From Burkholderiales bacterium RIFCSPHIGHO2_12_FULL_61_11 (GTDB lineage Bacteria; Pseudomonadota; Gammaproteobacteria; Burkholderiales; Burkholderiaceae_C), in contig MERZ01000159.1 of assembly GCA_001770785.1 (NCBI GenBank), forward strand, positions 1 to 6,651: a stretch of DNA of 6,651 bases, given 5' to 3'. Numbering within the stretch: position 1 is the first letter of the stretch; the number at the start of each line of letters is the position of its first letter. Of the stretch, positions 1 through 5,976 are shown piece after piece. A model generated the notes under the pieces. That model worked only from the letters and a program-made list of their open reading frames with translations. It was not told the DNA's origin and searched no databases. The translations under genes and the position numbers were made by a program.

Positions 1-893
1 AAGCCATGATTGCCAACCCCGACCGCCACGAGCCCCGGGCCAACGACACGGTGCTGGACTTCGCCCGCCATTACGGCACCTCTGTGCTGCCCGCACGCCC
101 ACGCCACCCGCAGGACAAGGCCAAGGCAGAATCAGCCGTTCAGGTGGTGGAGCGCTGGATTCTGATGCGCCTGCGCCACCAGAAGTTCGAGACCGTCGAT
201 GAGGTCAACGAGGCCATTGCGCCGCTCTTGGTGCAACTCAACAACAAGGCGTTTCAAAAGCTGCTTGGGTGCCGCGCCAGTGTGTTTGCGCAGATCGACG
301 CACCGGCCCTGCGACCCCTGCCACTGCAAACCTGGGAACTGGCGGTGTTCAAGACGGTGAAGGTTCACATTGACCAGCACATCGAATTTGAGGGCCACCG
401 CTACAGCGTGCCACAGGCGTTGGTAGGCTTGGTTCTGGAGGTGCGCGTGACGCAGCGCACGGTGGAGATTTTGCATCGCGGCCAGCGAGTGGCCAGCCAC
501 ATGCGCTGCGCCCACAAGGGTGGTTTCACCACCGTGCCAGAACACCTGTCAGCCGCCCACCGGGCGCACATGCAGTGGAGCCCTGAGCGACTGATTCACT
601 GGGGCCAGGACATTGGTGCGGCCACTGGCAGTCTGGTCACGCGCATCCTGCAGACACGCCAACACCCCGAGCATGGCTACCGGGCCTGTCTGGCGCTGCT
701 GTCACTGGCCAAACGCTATGGCAAAGCAAGGCTGGAGGCGGCCTGTTTAATCGCGCTGGAGTTGGGCACCACCCGCAGTGCCGATGTGCGCGAGATTCTG
801 GCCAATGGGCGTGATCAGGTGACCCCCGACACCACCCCCGAGTGGGTCAGTCCGCCTCATGCCAATGTGCGCGGGCCAGCTCACTATCACTGA
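1..893 (+). CDS. istA: IS21-family transposase IstA, C-terminal part (5' truncated by window edge)
   Basis: This is the DDE-type transposase that cuts and joins the ends of the IS21 element, working with the ATPase IstB. Only the last 297 or so codons are in view. The frame is open to the window edge, so the ATG at base 6 is an internal Met and not the start. The segment PRHPQDKAKAESAVQVVERW is the classic end of the IstA catalytic core; its Glu codon (129-131) is probably the E of the DDE triad. The two Asp residues lie upstream. After the core come the beta-rich segment with HIEFEGHRYSVP and the long C-terminal tail typical of IstA, ending in NVRGPAHYH. The stop is TGA at 891-893, 52 bases before istB. 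No frameshift is seen. The family assignment is firm; the exact IS name cannot be given. Confidence 0.93.
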   Translation, partial: AMIANPDRHEPRANDTVLDFARHYGTSVLPARPRHPQDKAKAESAVQVVERWILMRLRHQKFETVDEVNEAIAPLLVQLNNKAFQKLLGCRASVFAQIDAPALRPLPLQTWELAVFKTVKVHIDQHIEFEGHRYSVPQALVGLVLEVRVTQRTVEILHRGQRVASHMRCAHKGGFTTVPEHLSAAHRAHMQWSPERLIHWGQDIGAATGSLVTRILQTRQHPEHGYRACLALLSLAKRYGKARLEAACLIALELGTTRSADVREILANGRDQVTPDTTPEWVSPPHANVRGPAHYH

Positions 894-933
894 TGAACGT
901 TGCGCGGTAACGACGAACCAAATCCCAAAAATC

Positions 934-939
934 AAAGGA
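934..939 (+). promoter_or_regulatory. Ribosome binding site of istB
   Basis: AAAGGA lies 6 bases before the first of three consecutive ATG codons (946, 949, 952). It decides the istB start against the longer frame that opens at 859 inside istA. Which of the three ATGs is used cannot be told from sequence. Confidence 0.6.
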
Positions 940-945
940 TTCACC

Positions 946-1719
946 ATGATGATGAACACGACATTGGAGCAGCTGCGCAGCCTCAAACTCGCTGGCATGG
1001 CCACAGGCTTGCAGGAGCAACTTACCCAGCCTGGCATGACGGGCATGAGCTTTGAGGAGCGTCTGGCCCTGCTGGTGGACCGTGAGGTGCATTGGCGCAG
1101 TGACAAGCGCCAGGCGCGCCTGCTCAAGGCGGCTCATCTGAAGTACCCGCAGGCGTGCATTGAAGACATTGACACGCGCGCCGGACGCGGTCTGGAGCGC
1201 AGTGCGGTGATGAGTCTGGCGCTGGGCAATTGGATTGAGAGCGGCCACAGTGTGCTGGTCACTGGCTTGACGGGCGCGGGCAAGACCTGGCTGGCGTGTG
1301 CGCTGGCCCAGTACGCGTGCAGGCGGGGTCATACAGCGCTTTACCAGCGGATACCCCGTCTGGGGGAGGAACTGCGCATTCGTCACGGCAACGGCACCTT
1401 TGGCAAGTGGCTGATCGCCCTGGCAAAAACAGATGTACTCCTGCTTGACGATTGGGGCATGGCCGGCATTGACAGCCAGACCCGCGCCGATTTACTGGAA
1501 ATCATTGATGACCGCGCTGGCAACAAGGCGACCATCATTACCAGCCAGTTGCCCATTGAGCACTGGCATGCGTGGATTGGCGACGCAACCATAGCGGACG
1601 CGATTCTGGATCGGGTGATGCAAAAGAATCACCGTTTCAACCTGATGGGTGAGTCGCTGCGGGGCAACACAAAATCCGCCGCATCAACCAAAGGGGAGGT
1701 CAGACAGAAGGCTGCTTGA
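946..1719 (+). CDS. istB: IS21-family transposition helper ATPase IstB
   Basis: IstB is an AAA+ ATPase related to DnaC that remodels target DNA and recruits IstA. The start at 946 gives 257 residues, close to the family's usual length of about 250-260, and begins in the expected way with MMMNTTLEQLRSLKLAGMA. It is preceded by AAAGGA (934-939) with a 6-base gap. A longer frame open from 859 would overlap the end of istA and adds residues with no IstB character, so it was not chosen. Visible motifs are Walker A GLTGAGKT (residues 107-114) and Walker B DVLLLDDWG (about 163-171), followed by a basic segment near ILDRVMQKNHRF. The gene looks intact, so this copy may still supply helper activity if istA is whole. 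Confidence 0.95.
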   Translation: MMMNTTLEQLRSLKLAGMATGLQEQLTQPGMTGMSFEERLALLVDREVHWRSDKRQARLLKAAHLKYPQACIEDIDTRAGRGLERSAVMSLALGNWIESGHSVLVTGLTGAGKTWLACALAQYACRRGHTALYQRIPRLGEELRIRHGNGTFGKWLIALAKTDVLLLDDWGMAGIDSQTRADLLEIIDDRAGNKATIITSQLPIEHWHAWIGDATIADAILDRVMQKNHRFNLMGESLRGNTKSAASTKGEVRQKAA

Positions 1720-1875
1720 GTACAGCAGAAAAAAACGTGGTTCATGCAGCGCGTGTGAATCTCCCAAACAGCCAAAACCGGACACCATTTGGAGCCGTGC
1801 GCAACTCCCGCAATACAATTTGCGCAGCGCAACTCTTGCACGCTGCGCAACCGGTCACGATCGCCGGAATACGCA
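1720..1875. repeat. IS21 right terminal region with inverted and direct repeats
   Basis: This is non-coding DNA between the istB stop and the inferred end of the element. It holds a perfect 10-bp inverted repeat, TTGCGCAGCG (1820-1829) and CGCTGCGCAA (1841-1850), separated by 11 bases. It also holds a direct repeat of GCGCAACTC at 1799-1807 and 1827-1835, 28 bases apart. IS21 elements are known to carry several short repeated sites near each end for IstA binding, so these are the natural candidates. The inverted repeat has no T run after it, so it is not called as an intrinsic terminator. Confidence 0.6.
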
Positions 1876-2163
1876 CCCTTAGCCACCATCGTGGTTGTGA
1901 CCTGAGCTCCAGATTGTCAAGAATCTTTCCGACCTGACTCCGCAGTGTTAAAGCGACCACTGCGTCCAATGAGACATCATGGCCAGAAGCGACCCATTTC
2001 AGTTCGGCTTCGTATAGCCCAAGGTCTGGATCCGCCCGACGGCTGCGCTCGTCGGGCAGCGGAAAGAGGCTATACCCATTGCGCCAGCCCGATCTTTGCC
2101 GCCAAGATGAGAGGGACTCCCCAAGTAGAGAAGGGGTCGAACCAGAAAAAGGCTTGTTGACAT
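1876..2163 (-). pseudogene. tniQ: TniQ-like gene (tniQ-2), 5' part, frameshifted and cut by IS21
   Basis: TniQ/TnsD proteins direct Tn7- and Tn5053-like transposons to their target sites. The start is the ATG at 2163-2161, with AAGGAG (2176-2171) 7 bases upstream. The first codons read MSTSLFLVRPLLYLG; then the frame must shift by one base at a run of four Gs (2122-2119) to continue as ESLSSWRQRSGWRNGYSLF. Restoring one G gives LGESLSSW, the typical TniQ N-terminal core. The shifted frame continues through PDERSRRADPDLGLYEAE to QPRWWLR and stops resembling TniQ exactly at the IS21 boundary. About 96 codons remain of a protein usually several hundred residues long. Base composition is visibly less GC-rich than the catabolic genes. 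In the +1-corrected frame an open frame also extends upstream to 2320, but that part overlaps the end of tniQ-1 and is not TniQ-like. The family call is by eye. Confidence 0.72.
2034..2057. repeat. Inverted repeat inside tniQ-2, nested in a second inverted repeat
   Basis: GCCCGACG (2034-2041) and CGTCGGGC (2050-2057) form a perfect 8-bp inverted repeat with an 8-base loop. A second perfect 8-bp pair, GTATAGCC (2012-2019) and GGCTATAC (2068-2075), encloses it. The stretch lies in the PDERSRRADPDLGLYE part of tniQ-2, so coding constraint may explain it. It lacks a T run on either strand and is not a standard terminator. Confidence 0.4.
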
Positions 2164-2170
2164 ATCTAAA

Positions 2171-2176
2171 CTCCTT
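2171..2176 (-). promoter_or_regulatory. Ribosome binding site of tniQ-2
   Basis: On the minus strand AAGGAG is followed by 7 bases (TTTAGAT) and then ATG at 2163. It is the only strong ribosome binding site near the TniQ-like N-terminus. It places the true start in a frame different from the one that encodes ESLSSW, which is how the one-base indel in tniQ-2 was recognised. Confidence 0.6.
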
Positions 2177-2193
2177 CAAATCAACAAGCTCTA

Positions 2194-2945
2194 TCAACAT
2201 TTTTTGGAAATCGCCAACAAAGCAGTTGGTCCGCCATCCACCGACAACTTGGCTTGAGACGGCGTCTTCACGAAACCATTCCTCCAATGGATTAGGTCTG
2301 TGTAGAGCAGCGTGATCTCATCGAGCCGGCAGGGGTTTTTTTCCTATAAAACTGATCGCGATCTGTTTTTCTAAAACCGCGTTGATGAAATGCTTAATCA
2401 GCCCAGGCGTCTTTTTCCGAAGGAACGCAACGGCCTGCTGCAACAACATACGGCGATCATTTGTTGCTACACCGCGGTTGGCAATATTAAGTAGTGCCGA
2501 TGCTAGCTGGAACACATCAATCGGAAGGAAGCGGACATTCCAGACACCTCTGCCGTATGGTATCGATCTGATCACATTGCCTTGGGCCAGGGCCCGCAAT
2601 GCCAACTTGTCAATTCCTACAGATGCTGATAATTCACGCGCAGATGATGTCGACTTGATGATCTGAATTGCCTTTTGAGCTCTGGCGCTGTCAATTCGAT
2701 ACCCGATTTGACCTTTCGCTATGTCAAAGGTCTCGACCTGCCCAAGCCAGCCTTGGGAAATCCAATGTTTTACTGCATCGTAGGAGCTGCCAGTTGACTT
2801 GATTAGGTGAGCTATGCCTACGTACGGAGCACCTTCTGCTTGGACCATTTGCGGAGATCTATTTCCAGGGCGCGGGCTTTTTCTTTTACGCAGAGCAAGC
2901 TCCTGCAGAGCCAACTTTATAATTGGAAATGCGTTAGAGCTGTTT
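2194..2945 (-). pseudogene. Probable TniQ/TnsD-like gene (tniQ-1), 3' part, 5' end deleted
   Basis: The minus-strand frame running down to the TGA at 2320-2318 encodes, after the junction near 2945, a basic region with two likely helix-turn-helix segments: GIAHLIKSTGSSYDAVKHWI (about 2745-2825) and ELSASVGIDKLALRALAQG (about 2565-2645). This layout suits the C-terminal DNA-binding part of a long TniQ/TnsD-like protein, and the next gene is tniQ-2. The frame stops just after an A7 run (2342-2336). Removing one A gives a protein-like continuation, RLDEITLLYTDLIHWRNGF, that ends at TGA 2196-2194, 30 bases before the tniQ-2 start. That fits an operon with a one-base insertion in tniQ-1. The N-terminal part is missing: the open frame above 2945 is shifted mmgE/prpD sequence, so the apparent 287-residue ORF (3181-2318) is an accidental fusion. 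No catalytic motif was seen; another transposon DNA-binding protein is possible. Confidence 0.5.
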
Positions 2946-3446
2946 GGCACGCGCGCCAGCTCTTCGGGCTTGAGGCGGTGCTCGCGCATCACCTGGATCA
3001 GCGCGTCGGCTGCAGGGTGCGTGTGGCGACAGGAGGCGTGGTACTTGAACGAGGCCTCGGCCGTGGTCCAGCGTGTACCCAGGCCGTCGTTCAGGCGGGT
3101 CGGCGTCGGTGGACATGCCAGCGGCCATGCCTTGCGGGCCATCGAAGATGCGGTCGGCACCGGTGAAGCCGTCCTTCGCAATGTACGCGGACATCAGCCC
3201 TGCGGCCGAGGCATGCGCGGTGTGCAGCTGCTTGGAGTCCGCAGCGGTGCGCAGGAATTCCCACAGTCCGGCCGACTGGGTGCCGCCCGAGTCGAAGGCA
3301 TGGCGCATCTGCTGCGCGTCCAGCGTGGCGGACAGGGCACGCAAGGGGCTGGCGCCAGCTTGATCGTGCAGTGTCTAGCAGCGGCCGACCCATTGCGCCA
3401 AGTGCGCCGCTAAGTCGGGAGCGATTTGATCGGGCGAGTCCATCAT
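2946..3446 (-). pseudogene. MmgE/PrpD-family gene, decayed remnant
   Basis: The gene starts with ATG at 3446, sharing a base with the aldehyde dehydrogenase stop (TGATG), and GAAGG lies a few bases upstream. The start reads MMDSPDQIAPDLAAHLAQWV, like the N-terminus of MmgE/PrpD proteins, and meets an in-frame TAG at 3377-3375 (codon 24). The same frame then jumps to family sequence that belongs some 150 residues further in: ALSATLDAQQMRHAFDSGG, SAGLWEF and DGFTGADRIFDGPQG. This means an internal deletion. Near 3095 the frame shifts, and the family sequence continues as RLNDGLGTRWTTAEASFKYH and ASCRHTHPAADAL, which holds the conserved Lys and His-rich motif, to EELARV at 2948. There it is cut off and tniQ-1 sequence begins. 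Family members act on small carboxylic acids, for example 2-methylcitrate dehydratase and cis-aconitate decarboxylase. No functional product is expected. Confidence 0.85.
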
Positions 3447-4936
3447 CAGACCTTCAGAACAAAGGGATCCTGGATCTCTTCGCTCATCTCGCACCAGACG
3501 CTCTTGGTCTGCAGGAATTGGTCGATGGACTCGATGCCGTTGACGCGGCCGATGCCGCTATTCTTGTAGCCGCCGAATGGCGAGTTGAATGCCATCGCAC
3601 GGTAGGTATTGATCCAGACGGTGCCAGCCTGCAGGCGCCGGGCCATCGTGTGTGCGCGGCGGAAATCGCGCGTCCAGACGCCTGCGGCCAGACCGTAGCG
3701 GGTGGCGTTTGCCTGGGCCAGGACCTCCTCTTCGTCGTGAAAACGGGCTATGCCCAGTACCGGGCCGAACACCTCCTCATTCATGATGTAGTTGTCCGGG
3801 GCCATGTCGTGCAGGATCGTGGGCTCGAAAAAGAAGCCCTCCTCAAAGCCGGGCACAGCGGCGCGCCTGCCGCCGTGCAGCACTTTGGCCCCTTCTGCAA
3901 CGGCGCGCTCGACCATGGTGATGTCCTTTTGCAGCTGTGCCTGCGTGGCGGCGGGGCCCATCTGCGTGTCAGCCAGCAGCGGGTCGCCCAGCTTTATGGC
4001 GCGAGCGCGCTGATGCAGTCGGTCGAGCACCTCGTCATAGATGCTTTCGTGCACGTAGGCTCGCGAGCCGGCCACGCAGGTCTGGCCGGCGGCGGCAAAG
4101 ATGCCCGCCAGGATGCCCGCCACCGCGTTGTCCACTGGCGCGTCAGCAAAGACGATGTTGGGGCTCTTGCCGCCCAGCTCCAGCGTGCAGCTGGCCAGGC
4201 GTGCGCCAGCGCGCGCGGCGATGGCGCGGCCACCTCCCTCGCTGCCAGTGAAGGCGATCTTGGCCACGCCTTCGTGGTCCACCAGTGCCTCGCCGGCTTC
4301 GCGCAGGCCGGTGACGACGTTGATCACGCCGGCCGGTATGCCCGCCTCCTCGGCTAGGCGCACCAGCTCGAAGGCCGACGCCGAGGTGACCTCGGAGGGC
4401 TTGATGACGATGGTGTTCCCTGCGGCCAGCGCCGGCGCGGCGCTCATAAGGGTGAGGAAGGTCGGCGAGTTCCAGGGCACGATGACTGCCACCACGCCCA
4501 GCGGCTCGCGCAGTGTGTAATTCAGAACGCTCTGGCGCTCTAACGGGATGACGCGGCCCTCGATCTTGTCAGCCAGGCCGCCGAAGTAGTAGAGCCAATC
4601 ACGGATCACGTTGGCCTGCGCGCGCATTTCGGCGAGGAGCTTGCCATTCTGGGTACTCTCCAGGCGGGCAATCTTGTCGGCGTTGGCTGCGATCTTTTCG
4701 CCCCACACCATCAGCAGACGGCCTCGCTTGCTGGGCGACAGCTGGGCCCATGGGCCGCGCAGGGCGTCGGTGGCAGCCTGCACCGCACGGCCCACGTCGG
4801 CCTTGCCAGAGTGGGCGAAGCTGCCCCAGGGCTGGCCTGTGGTTGGGTTGGTGGCCGTGAAGCTACGGCCATCCGCGGCCGGCTCAAAGCGGCCTGCGAT
4901 GTAGTTCTGGTAGGAAGGCGAGGCGTTGGAGGTCAT
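3446..4936 (-). CDS. NAD(P)-dependent aldehyde dehydrogenase
   Basis: A 496-residue, full-length member of the aldehyde dehydrogenase superfamily, expected to be cytosolic and to oxidise an aldehyde to the carboxylate. Visible landmarks: VPWNSP with the catalytic Asn (N156), the cofactor-binding Lys in IVIKPSE (K179), the FTGSE turn (229-233), LELGGKSPN with the general base Glu (E253), the nucleophile Cys in GQTCVAGSR (C287), and EEVFGP (E388, F390) for the nicotinamide ribose. All key residues are present. The ATG at 4936 has AAGGA (4948-4944) 7 bases upstream. The gene follows the lactonase by 38 bases and its stop overlaps the start of the mmgE/prpD remnant, so the three formed one transcription unit. 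Substrate is unknown; a short semialdehyde or hydroxy-aldehyde derived from the neighbouring lactonase product is a reasonable guess. Confidence 0.95.
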   Translation of the reverse strand: MTSNASPSYQNYIAGRFEPAADGRSFTATNPTTGQPWGSFAHSGKADVGRAVQAATDALRGPWAQLSPSKRGRLLMVWGEKIAANADKIARLESTQNGKLLAEMRAQANVIRDWLYYFGGLADKIEGRVIPLERQSVLNYTLREPLGVVAVIVPWNSPTFLTLMSAAPALAAGNTIVIKPSEVTSASAFELVRLAEEAGIPAGVINVVTGLREAGEALVDHEGVAKIAFTGSEGGGRAIAARAGARLASCTLELGGKSPNIVFADAPVDNAVAGILAGIFAAAGQTCVAGSRAYVHESIYDEVLDRLHQRARAIKLGDPLLADTQMGPAATQAQLQKDITMVERAVAEGAKVLHGGRRAAVPGFEEGFFFEPTILHDMAPDNYIMNEEVFGPVLGIARFHDEEEVLAQANATRYGLAAGVWTRDFRRAHTMARRLQAGTVWINTYRAMAFNSPFGGYKNSGIGRVNGIESIDQFLQTKSVWCEMSEEIQDPFVLKV

Positions 4937-4974
4937 GGGCGGGTCCTTGTAGGTCTTTGATGTGGGGCTGGATC

Positions 4975-5778
4975 TCAGACGGTCCGGGGTGGCACGTCCA
5001 ACCGCACGGCTATGCCTTCAAGCGCAGGTGAAATAGCCTGGTAGTAAGTCAGGACAAGCGGGTCGTGGCCGGGGATGATGTGCTCTGGCGAATCAGCCAG
5101 TTCATCGAGCGTGCGATAGGCGTTGAGCATGTCGCCGAGGTTGAACGCCAGCGTGAAGCAGCGACGCTGTTGGAAATGCTCGTAGTAATGGCTGGCGTCA
5201 GAGGCCAGCACCACCCAGCCGCGCTTCGTCTTCACGCGCACGCACTGCAGCCCGGCCGTGTGGCCACCCAGGTGGTGCAGGGACACGCCGGGCGCCAACT
5301 CGTGGGTGCCGCTGTGAAAGCTCACCCGGTCCTTGTAGACGAGCCTGACCATGCCGACCACTTCCTCGACCTCGTAGGCGTGGCTGAAGAACCCCTCGCA
5401 CATGTGGCGCCCCGTGGCGAAGTTCATCTCGGCATCCTGCAGGTGAAAGCGAGCCTTTGGAAAATCGTCGAACGTGCCGATGTGGTCGTAGTGCAGGTGG
5501 GTGATGATGACGTCCTGAACCTCACTGGCGTCGACACCCAGCATCGCCAGGCCATCCTTCGGCGTGCGCAGGAACTGCCGGTTTCGCTTAACCGCCATCT
5601 GCGCATTAAAGCCTGTATCGACGACGAATGTTCGCTGCTCATTGCGAACCAGCCAGACGAAGTAGTCCATGGCGTGCGGTGCGTCATGCGGGTCTCCACC
5701 TACGAAGTGGTCGCGCCGACGGCCCTCGCGGGTGGCATAGCGGATTGCAGATACTTCATATTCGTCGTGCTTGGGCAT
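4975..5778 (-). CDS. Metallo-beta-lactamase-fold hydrolase, N-acyl homoserine lactonase-like
   Basis: A 267-residue metal-dependent hydrolase without a signal peptide. The family signature HLHYDH is at residues 94-99. The remaining metal ligands are H173 in LGGHTAG, D194 in LASDASHYYE and H238 in IPGHDP. The set HxHxDH-H-D-H is that of the two-metal AHL lactonases (AiiA, AttM/BlcC), which open lactone rings; the conserved ASDASHYY segment places it in that branch rather than among beta-lactamases or glyoxalase II. The substrate could be an acyl-homoserine lactone, a gamma-butyrolactone-like compound or another cyclic ester. The first gene of a minus-strand operon, it has AGGAGA (5788-5783) 4 bases before ATG at 5778 and a candidate promoter and palindrome upstream. 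The aldehyde dehydrogenase follows by 38 bases, which points to catabolism rather than quorum quenching alone. Confidence 0.88.
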   Translation of the reverse strand: MPKHDEYEVSAIRYATREGRRRDHFVGGDPHDAPHAMDYFVWLVRNEQRTFVVDTGFNAQMAVKRNRQFLRTPKDGLAMLGVDASEVQDVIITHLHYDHIGTFDDFPKARFHLQDAEMNFATGRHMCEGFFSHAYEVEEVVGMVRLVYKDRVSFHSGTHELAPGVSLHHLGGHTAGLQCVRVKTKRGWVVLASDASHYYEHFQQRRCFTLAFNLGDMLNAYRTLDELADSPEHIIPGHDPLVLTYYQAISPALEGIAVRLDVPPRTV

Positions 5779-5794
5779 GGCTTCTCCTACTCCA

Positions 5795-5804
5795 GTTAGC
5801 TAAC
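5795..5804. promoter_or_regulatory. Perfect 10-bp palindrome, candidate operator
   Basis: GTTAGCTAAC is fully self-complementary and lies just downstream of the predicted transcription start for the lactonase operon and upstream of its ribosome binding site. A repressor bound there would block transcription. The regulator is not in the window, and a 10-bp palindrome alone is weak evidence. Confidence 0.35.
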
Positions 5805-5812
5805 AGGCCACG

Positions 5813-5841
5813 AGTATCTGCAACATGAACACCCAAGCCAA
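5813..5841 (-). promoter_or_regulatory. Candidate sigma-70 promoter for the lactonase-ALDH operon
   Basis: On the minus strand TTGGCT (5841-5836) and GATACT (5818-5813) are separated by 17 bases. Each matches the sigma-70 consensus at four of six positions. Transcription would start near 5806, leaving a leader of about 27 bases that holds the ribosome binding site. This is a reading by eye and such matches also occur by chance. Confidence 0.4.
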
Positions 5842-5963
5842 TAGCTATGTCGGAAGCAGTCACTCTGGTATGCCGGAAATCGTGATGGCCGCGCATCAAC
5901 CCCGCATTACCATCCGGCTACAACAGCACGTGAGCGCCAAACGTCGCGGCAAAAAATACAACT

Positions 5964-5969
5964 AGGAGA
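5964..5969 (+). promoter_or_regulatory. Ribosome binding site of the second MmgE/PrpD gene
   Basis: AGGAGA lies 7 bases before TTG at 5977-5979. The frame is open upstream to 5845 but holds no ATG or GTG before the TTG, so this site decides the start. It overlaps the TAG (5963-5965) of a small ORF in another frame. Confidence 0.65.
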
Positions 5970-5976
5970 CAAGGGC

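Larger units (their letters stand above)
1..1875 (+). mobile_element. IS21-family insertion sequence, right-hand part (left end outside window)
   Basis: The segment carries istA (3' part) and istB in the usual IS21 order and strand, followed by about 155 bases of non-coding terminal DNA. The right end is placed at base 1875, where the sequence finishes in GGAATACGCA (1866-1875). Read on the minus strand, the coding similarity to TniQ runs up to bases 1880-1876 and stops there, and the element then begins TGCGTATTCC. An IS21 element usually ends in TG/CA, which fits. The left end and the second copy of any target-site duplication lie outside the window, so the duplication cannot be checked. 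The element sits inside, and opposite in strand to, a tniQ-like gene. Confidence 0.85.
5779..5976. promoter_or_regulatory. Divergent control region between the lactonase operon and the second MmgE/PrpD gene
   Basis: 198 bases separate two genes read in opposite directions. On the minus strand there is a usable promoter and a palindrome (listed separately). No convincing -35/-10 pair was found for the plus strand; TACAAC at 5957-5962 is too close to the start codon. A 46-codon ORF (5825-5965, plus) fills most of the region and its TAG overlaps the MmgE/PrpD ribosome binding site. No regulator gene is in the window. Confidence 0.5.

Noticed and set aside
847..1386. Minus-strand open frame opposite the end of istA and istB
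   Set aside because: It is the shadow of the Walker A region and neighbouring codons of istB; the plus strand has the motifs and a ribosome binding site.
1820..1850. Intrinsic terminator after istB
   Set aside because: The hairpin is good but there is no run of Ts after it, and it lies more than 100 bases past the stop inside the IS end.
1742..2287. Single 181-residue minus-strand protein starting at TTG 2287
   Set aside because: Its first part is the end region of tniQ-1 in the wrong frame, its middle is tniQ-2, and its last 45 or so residues are read from the IS21 terminus.
2318..3181. Single 287-residue minus-strand protein
   Set aside because: The first 78 or so residues are frameshifted mmgE/prpD and the rest is tniQ-1. 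It is a chance fusion and is split here into two pseudogenes.
3073..3413. Several overlapping plus- and minus-strand frames in the mmgE/prpD remnant
   Set aside because: They are other-frame shadows of the remnant; only the frames holding ALSATLDAQQM and RLNDGLGTRW show family sequence.
3371..4357. Long plus-strand open frame (328 codons) opposite the aldehyde dehydrogenase
   Set aside because: It is antisense to a gene with every catalytic motif, its protein is low in family-like patterns, and long antisense frames are common in GC-rich coding DNA.
5065..5799. Plus-strand open frame (244 codons) opposite the lactonase
   Set aside because: It mirrors the lactonase codons on the other strand and shows no domain motif.
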